Below are positions 23,277 through 33,850 of a stretch of DNA of 38,034 bases, one piece after another; positions within the stretch are counted from its first letter, which is position 1, and each line of letters begins with the position of its first letter. The notes under the pieces were generated by a model. That model made no database searches. It was not told the DNA's origin and saw only the letters and a list, made by a program, of their open reading frames with translations. The position numbers were made by a program, and so were the translations under genes. This DNA comes from Amnibacterium sp. GTDB lineage: Bacteria > Actinomycetota > Actinomycetes > Actinomycetales > Microbacteriaceae. The DNA is taken from positions 1 through 38,034 of the forward strand of contig NZ_JAODBE010000058.1 in the NCBI RefSeq assembly GCF_025463795.1, read 5' to 3'.

Positions 23277-24869
23277 TCAGTCCTCCACGAGGTCGATGGC
23301 CTTCAGCGAGGTGGCGCGGATGCGCTCCCGCACCTCGTCGAGCACGGCGGGCGCCGCCGGCGAGTCGATGGTCAGCACGCTGAGGGCCTCGGCGCCTGCC
23401 GCCCGGCGGGCGATCTGCATGGCGGCGATGTTGATCCCCGCCTCCCCGAACGCCGCGCCGTACTGGGCGACGATCCCGGGCCGGTCCGTGTAGGTGAAGA
23501 CGACGTGGTGGCCCGCGAGCACGACCTCGACGTCGTACCCCTCGATCTCCGTGATCTTCTCGACCTGCTTCGGTCCGGTCAGGGTGCCGGACACCGAGTG
23601 CGTGCCGCCGGCGGTCGTGGCGCCGCGCAGGCTGATGACGTTGCGGTAGTCGGCGCTGACCGAGTCGGTGAGCAGCCGCACCTGGATGCCCCGCTCCTCG
23701 GCGAGCAGCGGGGCGTTCACGTAGGAGACGTTCTCGCTGACCCCGCTCATGAAGACGCCCTTCAGGGCGGCGAGCTTCAGCACGCTCACGTCGTAGTCGG
23801 CGAGCTCGCCGCGCACCTCCACGTCGATGCTCACGATGGGGCCGTCGGCGAGGCCGGCGAACACCTGGCCGAGCTTCTCGACGAGCGGGATGCCGGGGCG
23901 GACGTACGGATCGATGACGCCGCCCGCGACGTTCACCGCGTCGGGCACCAGCTCGCCGCCGAGGGCGAGGCGCACGCTGCGCGCGACCGCGATGCCGGCC
24001 TTCTCCTGCGCCTCGTCGGTCGAGGCGCCGAGGTGCGGCGTGACCTGCAGCGTGGGGCGCCCGATCAGCTCGCGGTCGGTCGGGGGCTCGCTCGTGAAGA
24101 CGTCGAGCGCGGCCCCGGCGATGCGCCCGCTCGCGAGGGCGGCGCTCAGGGCGTGCTCGTCGACGATGCCGCCGCGGCTCGCGTTCACGATGCGCAGCGA
24201 GGGCTTCGCGACCGCGAACTCCGCCTCGCCGATGAGCCCGGTCGTCTCCGGCGTCTTCGGGATGTGCACGGTGACGAAGTCGCTCTGCGCCATCAGATCG
24301 GGCAGCGACAGCAGGGTCACGCCGAGCTGCTGCGCGCGCGCCGGCGTGACGTAGGGGTCGTAGGCGACCAGCCGGACGCCGAACGGGGCGAGCCGCTGGG
24401 CCACGAGGGTCCCGATCCGGCCCAGACCGACGACGCCGACGGTCTTCTCGTAGAGCTCCACACCGGTGAACCTCGACCGCTTCCACTCCCCCGCCTTCAG
24501 CGACGCGTGCGCCTCGGGGATGTGGCGGGCGAGGGACAGCAGGTGGCCGATCGCGAGCTCCGCCGCCGACACGATGTTCGACGTCGGGGCGTTCACCACC
24601 ATCACGCCGGCCTTCGTGGCGACAGGGATGTCGACGTTGTCGAGGCCGACCCCGGCCCGGGCGATGACGGTGAGTCGGCGGGCCGCGGCGATCGCCTCCG
24701 CGTCGACCTGGGTCGCCGAGCGGACCAGCAGGGCGTCGGCGTCCGCGAGGGCGGCGAGCAGGGCGGGCCGGTCCGTGCCGTCCACCTCACGGATCTCGAA
24801 GTCGGGTCCGAGCGCATCCACCGTCGCGGGCGAGAGCTGTTCGGCGATCAGTACGACGGGCTTGGTCAC
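23277..24869 (-). CDS. serA: D-3-phosphoglycerate dehydrogenase
   Basis: A 530-residue long-form (type 1, actinobacterial) SerA, the first step of serine synthesis. The NAD-binding motif is VGVVGLGRIGT (144-154). Catalytic residues lie in NASRGGIVDE (Arg), DVFTSEPP (Glu) and TPHLGAST (His). An intervening ASB domain (about 320-450) and a C-terminal ACT domain (HVVFTYTDRPGIVAQYGAAFGEAGINIAAM) indicate serine feedback inhibition. The GTG start has the RBS GGAGGGA. A TAGGCT -10-like element lies about 50 bp upstream in the 223-bp gap to mtlD, where I saw nothing else convincing. Confidence 0.95.
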   Translation of the reverse strand: MTKPVVLIAEQLSPATVDALGPDFEIREVDGTDRPALLAALADADALLVRSATQVDAEAIAAARRLTVIARAGVGLDNVDIPVATKAGVMVVNAPTSNIVSAAELAIGHLLSLARHIPEAHASLKAGEWKRSRFTGVELYEKTVGVVGLGRIGTLVAQRLAPFGVRLVAYDPYVTPARAQQLGVTLLSLPDLMAQSDFVTVHIPKTPETTGLIGEAEFAVAKPSLRIVNASRGGIVDEHALSAALASGRIAGAALDVFTSEPPTDRELIGRPTLQVTPHLGASTDEAQEKAGIAVARSVRLALGGELVPDAVNVAGGVIDPYVRPGIPLVEKLGQVFAGLADGPIVSIDVEVRGELADYDVSVLKLAALKGVFMSGVSENVSYVNAPLLAEERGIQVRLLTDSVSADYRNVISLRGATTAGGTHSVSGTLTGPKQVEKITEIEGYDVEVVLAGHHVVFTYTDRPGIVAQYGAAFGEAGINIAAMQIARRAAGAEALSVLTIDSPAAPAVLDEVRERIRATSLKAIDLVED

Positions 24870-25092
24870 TTCGCGTCCCTCCAGGGCGCTCGGGTGGGGC
24901 GATCGAGCGGAGAGAACAGCCTATTGGGACGCAGGAACCGCCTTTCGGCGCGTTACGCCCCCTCCTCGGCTCCGCTTCGCGCGCGACCGACGGAGGAATC
25001 GGCACCACCGAGGCGATCCTGCCGATCGAGCGCTGCTCGGACGAGGACTCCTGCCCTCGCAGCCCCGAGCGCGCCGGGATGTTCGCGCGGGG

Positions 25093-26268
25093 TCACGCGC
25101 CGGCGCGGGCCTGGAACAGCGGCAGCAGGTCGGCGAACAGCGGATGCGCCGGCTCGATGCCGGTGAGCACGCTCACCGCCCCGTCGGGCTCCTCGCGCGC
25201 GAGGATCGCCTGCAGCTCGACGCTCTCCGCGTCCTCAGGCACATCGAACGCGAGCGCGGCGCGGATCGCGCGGAGCAGGGCGTCACGGGCCATGCCGCGC
25301 TCGGCGAGCTGCGACGCCGGGCCGATGAACCGCTCGGAACGGCTCAGCTTCCGCAGCGGCCCCCGGCCGACCCGTTCGACGGTGTCGGGCAGCTCCGGGT
25401 TCGAGAGGCGGCCGAGGATCCTCTCGCCGTAGGCGCGCTGCTCGGCCTCGTCCAGGCCGAACTTGGCGACGAGGAGCGCCCTCGTCTCACCGATCGCCGC
25501 CTCGACCTCCGCGCGGATAGCCGGATCCGTCATCGCGTCCGTGATCGAGTGGACGCCGCGTTCGAAGCCGTGGTAGGCCGCCGTGGCGTGCGCGGTGTTG
25601 ACGGTGAAGAGCTTGCGCTCGATGAAGGGCGCCAGGTCGTCGACCCAGTGCACGCCCGTGATCGCGGGCGGCTCGCCGCCGAACGGGCTGCGCTCGATGA
25701 CCCACTCGAAGAACGGCTCGAGGGTCACGTCGAGCCCGGCCTCGGGCGCCTGCGCCGGCACGATGCGGTCGATCGCCGTGTTGGCGAAGACGGCCGTGGC
25801 GTCGAGCGAGTCGGCGAGTGCCTCGGGCAGCGCGGCACGGACGAGCGCCTTGAGACCGTCGGTGGCGTTGATCGCGTTCTCGCACGCGAAGACCGCGAGC
25901 CGCTCGCCGTCGAGAACGTCGTCGCCCGACTCGATGCGGCGCTGGATCCCCCGGGCGATGACCGGCGCGACGAACGGCAGCACGCGCGGGCCGACGGCGG
26001 TCGTCACGACATCGGCCGTGGCGATCTCGTCGATCAGCGCACCCTCCTCGGTGCGGCTGTTCACCGCCCGGAAGTCGGTGACGATGTGGCTGCGACCGTT
26101 CTCGCCGATCTCGTGGACGGTGTACGACTCGGCGTCGCGCAGCGCGTCGATCAGCGCGTCGGCGACGTCGGCGAACACCACCTCGTAGCCGCTCTCGTGC
26201 AGCAGCTGGCCCACGAAGCCGCGCCCGATGTTGCCCGCTCCGAAATGCACCGCTTTCACGCCGGGCAC
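25093..26268 (-). CDS. mtlD: Mannitol-1-phosphate 5-dehydrogenase
   Basis: A 391-residue NAD-dependent polyol dehydrogenase interconverting mannitol-1-phosphate and fructose-6-phosphate. KAVHFGAGNIGRGFVGQLL is the family N-terminus (E. coli starts MKALHFGAGNIGRGF). ERKLFTVNTAHATAAYHG carries the catalytic Lys/Asn/His cluster. I used GTG 26268 because GGAG lies four bases before it; the GTG at 26259 would align with E. coli MtlD but lacks an RBS. No mannitol PTS genes are adjacent, so the source of mannitol-1-phosphate lies elsewhere. Confidence 0.92.
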   Translation of the reverse strand: MPGVKAVHFGAGNIGRGFVGQLLHESGYEVVFADVADALIDALRDAESYTVHEIGENGRSHIVTDFRAVNSRTEEGALIDEIATADVVTTAVGPRVLPFVAPVIARGIQRRIESGDDVLDGERLAVFACENAINATDGLKALVRAALPEALADSLDATAVFANTAIDRIVPAQAPEAGLDVTLEPFFEWVIERSPFGGEPPAITGVHWVDDLAPFIERKLFTVNTAHATAAYHGFERGVHSITDAMTDPAIRAEVEAAIGETRALLVAKFGLDEAEQRAYGERILGRLSNPELPDTVERVGRGPLRKLSRSERFIGPASQLAERGMARDALLRAIRAALAFDVPEDAESVELQAILAREEPDGAVSVLTGIEPAHPLFADLLPLFQARAGA

Positions 26269-26293
26269 GCTACTCCAGCGCGCCCGGCCGGGC

Positions 26294-26638
26294 TCAGCGG
26301 ACGCCGATGCCGACCTGGAAGAAGGCGAGCAGGCTCAAGGTGAGCGCCTGGGACGCGGCATAGGCGACGACCAGGACCAGGGCGAGGGTCCCCGACGTGC
26401 GCCGCCGCGTGAGCAGCACGGCGAGCACGAACGCGGCGATCGGCACCACCACGCCGCCCCCCAGGACCAGCCAGGCGAACGCGGACAGCTGCCGGTGCAG
26501 CACGGCGGCGAACCCCGCCCAGGCGAGCAGGTTCGAGACCGCCCCGAGCAGCTCCCACAGGAAGAGGAGCAGGAACGCGAGCGCGATCGCGAGGCGGAGC
26601 CCCGGCCGGGCGCGCGGCGGCTCGGCGACGACGGTCAC
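26294..26638 (-). CDS. Small membrane protein, unknown function (downstream partner)
   Basis: A 114-residue protein with three predicted helices: LRLAIALAFLLLFLWELLGAVSNLL (about 15-40), AFAWLVLGGGVVVPIAAFVLAVLL (about 55-78) and TLALVLVVAYAASQALTLSLLAFF. I recognise no family. The GTG overlaps the upstream gene's stop (GTGA), and the two hydrophobic proteins probably work together. A longer in-frame start at 26695 would run through the neighbour's coding region and is less likely. Confidence 0.65.
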   Translation of the reverse strand: MTVVAEPPRARPGLRLAIALAFLLLFLWELLGAVSNLLAWAGFAAVLHRQLSAFAWLVLGGGVVVPIAAFVLAVLLTRRRTSGTLALVLVVAYAASQALTLSLLAFFQVGIGVR

Positions 26639-27042
26639 AGCAGGCCCATCAGCGCCGGCCACGGCAGCAGCAGCACGGCCCCGAGGGCGAGCCACGCGAA
26701 GCGGCGCGACGGGGTGCGGATCCGCCAGGCCGCGAGCACGAACCAGAGGACCGGCGCGGCGACCGCGGCGACCCGGCCGAGCAGGTTGACGGCGAACGCG
26801 ACGGTGGCGAGCGCCCCGGATCCCGGTTCGAGGGTGGCCTCGAGAGTCGCGGACAGCACGCTGCGCATCCAGCCGAGCGCTTCGAGCAGGGCGATGCCGC
26901 CGAGGATCCCGAGCGCGACGAGCGTCGGTGCGCCGGTCACGCGGCTCGGCGCCACGGCGGCCTCCGGGCGCGTCGGCCGGGCGATCTCCTGCTCGTCACC
27001 CGCCCAGCTGAGGGCGTCGTCGTCGGTCTCGGGATCGGCCAT
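26635..27042 (-). CDS. Small membrane protein, unknown function (upstream partner)
   Basis: A 135-residue protein. An acidic cytoplasmic N-terminus (ADPETDDDALSWAGDEQEIARP) is followed by three hydrophobic segments (TLVALGILGGIALLEALGW, ALATVAFAVNLLGRVAAVAAPVLWFVLAAW, RFAWLALGAVLLLPWPALMGLL). No family is recognised. I chose ATG 27042 because the acidic tail starts there and GAGGA lies about 11 bases upstream. Its stop overlaps the start of the next membrane protein, and the pair lies between an NlpC/P60 gene and mtlD on the same strand. Confidence 0.65.
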   Translation of the reverse strand: MADPETDDDALSWAGDEQEIARPTRPEAAVAPSRVTGAPTLVALGILGGIALLEALGWMRSVLSATLEATLEPGSGALATVAFAVNLLGRVAAVAAPVLWFVLAAWRIRTPSRRFAWLALGAVLLLPWPALMGLL

Positions 27043-27118
27043 GGTGCTCACGATCCTCGCAGGCGTGCCGACCTCCGATCGCACCACGACCTGACGCCGC
27101 GGCTCGTCGCCCGCGACG

Positions 27119-28348
27119 TCAGGCGACGGGGCGCGCCACCTGGCCGACGAGGTCCGTGGTGCGCACGGGGACCTCCCGCACGTCGGCACCCGCGTAGGGA
27201 GCCTCGATCATCATCCCGTCGCCCGAGTAGATGGTCGTGTGGTACATGTCGCCGCCGCCGTCGGTGTAGAAGAGCAGGTCACCCGGCTGCACCTTCGAGA
27301 ACGGCACGAGGTGCCCCTCCGCCTTCTCGAGCTCGTACTGCGCGGTCGCGGAGTGCGGGCCGATGTCGACGCCGACCGAGGCGTAGGCGCCCATGGTGAG
27401 ACCCGAGCAGTCCCAGGTGCGCGGTCCCTCCGCCGCGAACACGTACGGATCACCGATCCGGGCGCGCGCGAAGGCGACCGCGCGACCCGCGGGGCTCTTC
27501 GCGGTCGCGGCGACGGACTTCGCGTCGCACCGCGGCTGGTGGTGCTGTCCCGCCAGGTAGTCGCAAGCGACCTGCTGGGTGGTGCTGCGCAGCACGGCGA
27601 GATCGAGCACGAGCTCCTGCTCGTGCTCCTGGGCGGTCCGGACGGCCTTCGCGATGGACTCCGACGCCGCCTTCGCCGCCGCCGCTGCGGTGGCCGCCTT
27701 CGCCTTCGCGGCGACGGCCCGGGTCGCGGCGCTCTCCGCGGCCGCCTTCGCGGCCTTCGCGGTCGCCTCGTCGTCGACGGCCTGCTGGTAGACGCGGGCC
27801 GCCATCGACGAGAGCTGCGACGCGGTGCTCAGCCCCCGAAGGGTGCCGCCGGAGATGCGGCTGTTGAGGACGAGCGACAACGGGAGCGTGCCGAGGTCCG
27901 TCCGGGCGAGGCTCGCGGCGAGGGCGCTGGCCCTGGTGCGCGAGTCGGCGGCGGTGGCCGCCGCGGTCTCGGCCTCCGTCTCGGCGGCGGTGCGGGCCGC
28001 GACGGCGGTGTCCGCAGCCGCCCTGGCCTTCAGATAGCGCTCGTCGGCCTGCTGCGCCGCCTTGCCGGCGCGGTCGGCCTGGTGCTGAAGGGCGATGACC
28101 TGCTCGCCGATGCGCGCGACCTCCGCGGCCTTCGCCCGCTCGTCCTTCCGCGCGGCGAGCAGCTCGTCCCGGGTCGGGTAGACGATCGCGGGGACCTTCG
28201 GGGCCGAGGCCGGCTTCGGCGTGGCGGTCGCGGTCGGGCTCGGCGTGGGCGTGGCCGCGAACGCTGCGGCTCCCCCGCCGGCCACGAGCGCGAGGGTCAG
28301 CGCGAGCGATGCTGCGCCGGCGCCGATCCGCCCGGCCGGGTGGGCCAC
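27119..28348 (-). CDS. Secreted NlpC/P60 family peptidoglycan hydrolase (paralogue 1)
   Basis: A 409-residue protein. The signal peptide (about 1-32, ending AAAFAA) is followed by a Pro/Thr linker (TPTPSPTATATPKP), a long Ala-rich coiled coil (about 60-255) and a C-terminal NlpC/P60 endopeptidase domain (about 285-409). Catalytic Cys314 is in TWDCSGLTMGAY, His370 in GGDMYHTTIYSG, and PGDLLFY is the conserved strand between them. The architecture resembles RipA-type D-Glu-mDAP endopeptidases with an autoinhibitory or partner-binding coiled coil. Two further cysteines (C262, C274) may pair. GTG start with AAGGA upstream. The domain is strongly similar to the next gene upstream, so the two are tandem paralogues. 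Confidence 0.9.
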   Translation of the reverse strand: MAHPAGRIGAGAASLALTLALVAGGGAAAFAATPTPSPTATATPKPASAPKVPAIVYPTRDELLAARKDERAKAAEVARIGEQVIALQHQADRAGKAAQQADERYLKARAAADTAVAARTAAETEAETAAATAADSRTRASALAASLARTDLGTLPLSLVLNSRISGGTLRGLSTASQLSSMAARVYQQAVDDEATAKAAKAAAESAATRAVAAKAKAATAAAAAKAASESIAKAVRTAQEHEQELVLDLAVLRSTTQQVACDYLAGQHHQPRCDAKSVAATAKSPAGRAVAFARARIGDPYVFAAEGPRTWDCSGLTMGAYASVGVDIGPHSATAQYELEKAEGHLVPFSKVQPGDLLFYTDGGGDMYHTTIYSGDGMMIEAPYAGADVREVPVRTTDLVGQVARPVA

Positions 28349-28494
28349 GGTGCCGTCCTTCCCGCTTCCCGGCTCCGGGAGCGGCCACGGCGCACGAGGC
28401 GGGCGGGTCGCCGGGCGGAGGGTCCGCTCGAGGGGGCTGCGCACGGATCCGGACCGCAGCTGGGGAGCGCGGCCGGGATCCTGTGCTCATCACA

Positions 28495-28529
28495 CTCCGG
28501 AACGACCCGGAGCGCCAGCCCTCTTGGCG
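28495..28529 (-). terminator. Paired hairpins after the second NlpC/P60 gene
   Basis: Two adjacent stem-loops (CTCCGG/CCGGAG with a 6-nt loop, then CGCCA/TGGCG with a 7-nt loop) lie about 30-60 bp past the stop of the upstream NlpC/P60 gene. The rest of the 209-bp gap to paralogue 1 shows only short GC hairpins. Confidence 0.4.
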
Positions 28530-28557
28530 AACGTGCAGAGAAGCGGCCCCGCGGCGA

Positions 28558-29718
28558 TCAGCCGCTGAAGCGGGCGACCTGCCCGACGAGCTGGTAGCCG
28601 CGCACCGGGACCTCGCGCACGTTCTGGCCCTCGTACGGCGCCTCGATCATGTTGCCGTTGCCGCTGTAGATCGTGACGTGGTACATGTCGCCGCCGCCGT
28701 CCGTGTAGAACAGCAGGTCGCCCGGCTGCCGGTTCGCGTAGGACACGAGCTTGCCCTCGTTCGCGGCGAGGTCGTACTGCGCCGTCGCGCTGTGGCCGCC
28801 GATGCCGATGCCGGCAGCCCCGTACGCGGCCATCGTGAGGCCGGAGCAGTCCCAGGCGCTGGGGCCGGCCGCAGCGAAGACGTAGGGGTCGCCGATCTGG
28901 CCGCGGGCGAAGGCGATCGCCCGCGCCGCGACCGAGGCGTTCGCGGGGAGGTTCGCGAGGTGGACGGACGATCCGCCGGATCCGCCCGAACCGCTGGAGG
29001 CGCTGGGCCGGGGCGCCTCGAGGGCCGTCAGCTCGGCCTGCAGGCTGCGCTGACGGCTGCGCTGCTGCGCGACCACCGAGGCGGCCGCCTTCGCCTTCTG
29101 CTTGGCGTCGGTGAACGCGGCCTTCGCGGTGCCGGCCGCGCGCTGCGAGGAGACGGCGGCGTTCGACGCCTTCGCGGCGAGCACCTTGGCGGTGTGCTCG
29201 TCGGACTTCGCGTCGTGGAAGATCTGGGTCGACTGCACCGACAGCTGCGACATGCGACTGACCTTGTAGAGGACGCGCGTTGCGCCCCCGCCGTCGAGGA
29301 TGAGGTTGGCGGCCTGGTCGGCGCCGCTCGAGCGGGCCAGGTTCGCGGCGACCACGGCGGCGCGCGCCCGGGACTTCAGTGCCTTCGCGGTTGCCGCGGC
29401 GGCGACCTGCTGCGCGGTGGTGTACCGCTTCCCGGCGGCGACGGACGACGCCTTCGCCTTGAGGTAGTGCTCGTCGGCGACCTGCGCGGTACGGCCGGCG
29501 GCGTCGGACGCCTTCTGGAGCCCGTCGAGGCACGACGAGAGCTTGCCGACCGCGGCACGCACGTCGGCTGCGTTCTTCGACGCGGGGTGGATCGTCTGGC
29601 AGACCGGCTGTGGCGCCTGCAGCGCCTCCGCCGAGCCGAGGCCGAAGCCGGCGAGACCGACCGCGACGAGCGCGGTGACGGTGGTGGACACGATTCGGCG
29701 CACGGCAATGGTTCGCAC
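28558..29718 (-). CDS. Secreted NlpC/P60 family peptidoglycan hydrolase (paralogue 2)
   Basis: A 386-residue protein. The signal peptide (basic RTIAVRR, hydrophobic STTVTALVAVGLAGFGLG) leads into a coiled-coil region (about 50-235), a Ser/Gly linker (ASSGSGGSGGSS) and the NlpC/P60 domain (about 265-386). Catalytic Cys291 is in AWDCSGLTMAAY and His347 in GGDMYHVTIYSG. The start GTG has a strong AGGAGG 7 bases upstream, and a stable hairpin abuts that site. Domain residues such as GDPYVFAA, HSATAQY, PGDLLFYTDGGGDMYH and IEAPY are shared with paralogue 1 downstream; the linkers and coiled coils have diverged. Probably a cell-separation or wall-turnover enzyme. Confidence 0.92.
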   Translation of the reverse strand: MRTIAVRRIVSTTVTALVAVGLAGFGLGSAEALQAPQPVCQTIHPASKNAADVRAAVGKLSSCLDGLQKASDAAGRTAQVADEHYLKAKASSVAAGKRYTTAQQVAAAATAKALKSRARAAVVAANLARSSGADQAANLILDGGGATRVLYKVSRMSQLSVQSTQIFHDAKSDEHTAKVLAAKASNAAVSSQRAAGTAKAAFTDAKQKAKAAASVVAQQRSRQRSLQAELTALEAPRPSASSGSGGSGGSSVHLANLPANASVAARAIAFARGQIGDPYVFAAAGPSAWDCSGLTMAAYGAAGIGIGGHSATAQYDLAANEGKLVSYANRQPGDLLFYTDGGGDMYHVTIYSGNGNMIEAPYEGQNVREVPVRGYQLVGQVARFSG

Positions 29719-29732
29719 GGACGGCCTCCTGC

Positions 29733-29757
29733 ATGGATCCGCATCGCAGGGATCCAT
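29733..29757 (-). promoter_or_regulatory. Hairpin abutting the NlpC/P60 paralogue 2 ribosome binding site
   Basis: ATGGATCC and GGATCCAT form a perfect 8-bp stem with a 9-nt loop. It ends two bases before the AGGAGG at 29725-29730. The preceding 150 nt of leader contain further self-complementary segments (for example GCAGTC/GACTGC) and a possible TACGGT -10 near 29873. The structure suggests translational control or a riboswitch-like leader; no known aptamer consensus could be confirmed by eye. Confidence 0.4.
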
Positions 29758-29999
29758 CGGGTGGGGTCGACCCGGTGCCTCGGGAAAAGGCATCCGGCAG
29801 AGGTGTGGCCGGACGGGTCGCGGACGGGGTGGGTCGCGATGCGCAGTCCTGGGGACGACTGCCGCGCATGACCGTAGCAGCGACTTCGCGCCACCGCACA
29901 CCCTGGGCGTTACCGGAATGTGATCTGGACACGCCGTATCGCGCGTCTATGTGCCCAGGAAAGCCAGGGCATCCGGCTCGGGACGGGCGGGGAACGCGG

Positions 30000-30034
30000 A
30001 ACCGCCCGCCCCGCGGCATGCGGGACGGGCGGTT
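30000..30034 (-). terminator. Strong hairpin at the end of the ilv operon region
   Basis: A 15-bp stem with one mismatch (AACCGCCCGCCCCGC against GCGGGACGGGCGGTT) and a 5-nt loop, downstream of ilvC and of its tandem repeats. Probable factor-independent, T-less terminator separating the ilv operon from the NlpC/P60 leader. Confidence 0.6.
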
Positions 30035-30050
30035 CGATGCTCGGGGTGCG

Positions 30051-31406
<1,356 letters not shown>

Positions 31407-31916
31407 TCAGGGTCGGGGGATGCGCTCGGTGATGCTCTTCGGGCCGCGGCCCATGGCGAGCAGACCGGACTGCGCGAGCTCGCGGATCCCGTAGGGCTCG
31501 AGCATCTTGAGCAGGCCGGCCGTGCGCTGCGCTCCGGCGACGAGCTCGATCACGAGCGCCTCCTGCGTCACGTCGACGACGGCGGCGCGGAAGAGCTCGA
31601 CGATCTCGAGCACCTGGGGCCTCGTGGCGGCGTCGACCTTCACCTTCACGAGCACGTGCTCGTGCAGCACGCTCGCCGTCGGTTCGAGCTCGACGATCTT
31701 GATCACGTTGACGAGCTTGTTCAGCTGCTTCGTGACCTGCTCGAGCGGCAGCTCCTCCACGTCGACTACGGCGGTGATCCGGGACATGCCGGGCACCTCG
31801 CACGGGCCGACGGCGAGGGAGCCGATGTTGAAGCCGCGGCGGGCGAACAGCCCGGCGACGCGCGTGAGCAGCCCCGGCTTGTCCTCGACGAGCAGGGAGA
31901 GGACGTGCGTGCTCAT
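31407..31916 (-). CDS. ilvN: Acetolactate synthase small (regulatory) subunit
   Basis: A 169-residue protein. The N-terminal ACT domain starts [31 protein letters not shown] and includes ISRITAVV-like [12 protein letters not shown]. The C-terminal domain ([11 protein letters not shown]-type end: [11 protein letters not shown]) completes the usual IlvH/IlvN length. It activates IlvB and confers valine feedback inhibition. The ATG overlaps the ilvB stop (ATGA); 39 bp separate it from ilvC. Confidence 0.96.
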   Translation of the reverse strand: MSTHVLSLLVEDKPGLLTRVAGLFARRGFNIGSLAVGPCEVPGMSRITAVVDVEELPLEQVTKQLNKLVNVIKIVELEPTASVLHEHVLVKVKVDAATRPQVLEIVELFRAAVVDVTQEALVIELVAGAQRTAGLLKMLEPYGIRELAQSGLLAMGRGPKSITERIPRP

Positions 31917-33826
31917 CGCTTGCGGGGCTCTTCCTCGAGGGGCGGGATCACGAGGTCGGGGTCCTGCCCGTCGGGGGCCTCGTCACCCTCCCAGCTCGGC
32001 GCGTGGTCGCGCGCGTACTGCACGTACGAGTTGCTGACGCCCTGCGGCACCATCGGCCACACCATCGCGTCCGCGGACACGACGAAGTCGATGACGACGG
32101 GCCGGTCGTTCGTCTCGATGGCGAGCCGGATCGCGTCGTCGACGTCCTCCTCGCGCTCGACGCGGATGCCGAGCGCCCCGTACGCCTCCGCGAGCTTCAC
32201 GAAGTCGGGGATCCGCTTCGTGCCGTGGCCGGTGTTCAGGTGCGTGTTGGAGTACCGGCCGTCGTAGAACAGGGTCTGCCACTGCCGCACCATGCCGAGC
32301 GACGAGTTGTTGATGATGGCGACCTTGATCGGGATCTCGTTCAGCGTGCAGGTCGCGAGCTCCTGGTTGGTCATCTGGAAGCAGCCGTCGCCGTCGATCG
32401 CCCAGACCAGCCGGTCCGGCTGCGCGACCTTGGCGCCCATCGCGGCGGGCACGGCGTAGCCCATCGTCCCGGCGCCGCCGGAGTTCAGCCACGAGTTCGG
32501 CCGCTCGTAGCGGATGAACTGGGCCGCCCACATCTGGTGCTGGCCGACGCCCGAGGCGAAGACGGCCTCGGGCCCACTGATGGCGCCGATCCGCTCGATG
32601 ACGTACTGGGGCGAGAGGTGGCCGTCGGTGGTGGGCGCATAGCCGAGCGGGAACTCCGCCTGCAGCCCCTGCAGGTAGGTCCACCACTCGGCGTACCGGT
32701 CGGCGGGGGCGCCGGATGCGTGCGGGTCGCCCGCGGTGACCTCGCGGAACGCGGCGGCGAGCTCGGCGCAGACCTCCTTGGCGTCACCGACGATGGGCAC
32801 CTCCGCGTGGCGGATCTTGCCGATCTCGGCCGGGTCGATGTCGATGTGGACGACCTTCGCCTTCGGCGCGAACAGCGACGCCTTGCCGGTGACGCGGTCG
32901 TCGAACCGCGCACCGATCGCGACGAGCACGTCGGCCTCCTGCAGGGCGAGCACGGCGGGCACGGTGCCGTGCATGCCGGGCATGCCGAGGTTCGCCGGGT
33001 GGCTGTCGGGGAAGGCGCCGCGGGCCATCAGCGTCGTGACGACGGGCGCGCCCGTCACCTCGGCGAGCTCGAGCAGCTCCGCGGATCCCTGGGCCCGGAT
33101 GACGCCGCCACCCACGTAGAGCACCGGCTTCTTCGCGGCGGCGAGCATCTGCGCGGCGGCCTGCACCTGCTTGCCGTGCACCTTCGCCGTGGGCCGGTAG
33201 CCCGGCAGGTCGAGCTTCACGGGCCACACGAACGGCGCGGAGGCCTGCTGCGCGTCCTTCGTGATGTCGACGAGCACGGGACCGGGGCGGCCCGTGGAGG
33301 CGATGTGGTGCGCCGACGCGATCGCCGCCGGGATCTCCTCCGGCCTCGTGACGAGGAACGAGTGCTTCGTGATCGGCATCGTGATGCCGACGATGTCGGC
33401 CTCCTGGAACGCGTCCGTGCCCATCAGGGTCGAGAAGACCTGGCCGGTGATCGCGAGCAGCGGCACGGAGTCCATGTAGGCGTCCGCGATCGCGGTGACG
33501 AGGTTCGTCGCACCGGGGCCGGACGTCGCGATCGCGACGCCGACGCGCCCTGACGCGGCCGCGTAGCCCTCGGCCGCGTGGCCGGCGCCCTGCTCGTGCC
33601 GCACGAGGATGTGGCGGATCTTGTCCGTGTCGAGCAGCGGGTCGTAGACCGGCAGGATCGCACCGCCCGGCAGCCCGAAGACGTCCGTGACGCCGAGCAG
33701 CTCGAGCGTGCGGACGACCGCCTGCGCTCCGGTCAGCACCTCGGGCTCGGGAGCCCGGGTGACGTGCTCGCCGGCCCCGCGGGGCCGGACGGCGGATGGC
33801 AGCGGGGTGGAGATCGGTGTCGACAT
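31913..33826 (-). CDS. ilvB: Acetolactate synthase large (catalytic) subunit
   Basis: A 637-residue ThDP- and FAD-dependent enzyme condensing pyruvate with pyruvate or 2-oxobutyrate. [19 protein letters not shown] and [18 protein letters not shown] hold the catalytic glutamate; [29 protein letters not shown] is the ThDP half-site; [18 protein letters not shown] and IKVAIINN form the GDG...NN cofactor motif. The tail is Pro/Glu-rich. It starts 24 bp after ilvD with a weak AGG-type ribosome binding site, and its stop overlaps ilvN. Confidence 0.96.
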   Translation of the reverse strand: MSTPISTPLPSAVRPRGAGEHVTRAPEPEVLTGAQAVVRTLELLGVTDVFGLPGGAILPVYDPLLDTDKIRHILVRHEQGAGHAAEGYAAASGRVGVAIATSGPGATNLVTAIADAYMDSVPLLAITGQVFSTLMGTDAFQEADIVGITMPITKHSFLVTRPEEIPAAIASAHHIASTGRPGPVLVDITKDAQQASAPFVWPVKLDLPGYRPTAKVHGKQVQAAAQMLAAAKKPVLYVGGGVIRAQGSAELLELAEVTGAPVVTTLMARGAFPDSHPANLGMPGMHGTVPAVLALQEADVLVAIGARFDDRVTGKASLFAPKAKVVHIDIDPAEIGKIRHAEVPIVGDAKEVCAELAAAFREVTAGDPHASGAPADRYAEWWTYLQGLQAEFPLGYAPTTDGHLSPQYVIERIGAISGPEAVFASGVGQHQMWAAQFIRYERPNSWLNSGGAGTMGYAVPAAMGAKVAQPDRLVWAIDGDGCFQMTNQELATCTLNEIPIKVAIINNSSLGMVRQWQTLFYDGRYSNTHLNTGHGTKRIPDFVKLAEAYGALGIRVEREEDVDDAIRLAIETNDRPVVIDFVVSADAMVWPMVPQGVSNSYVQYARDHAPSWEGDEAPDGQDPDLVIPPLEEEPRKR

Positions 33827-33850
33827 GACCTGTCCGTATCCGAGTGAGGT

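Noticed and set aside
24870-25092. Possible gene or riboswitch between mtlD and serA
   Set aside because: No coding potential or extended conserved structure was seen, only a small CGCC-GAAA-GGCG stem and a TAGGCT -10-like box for serA.
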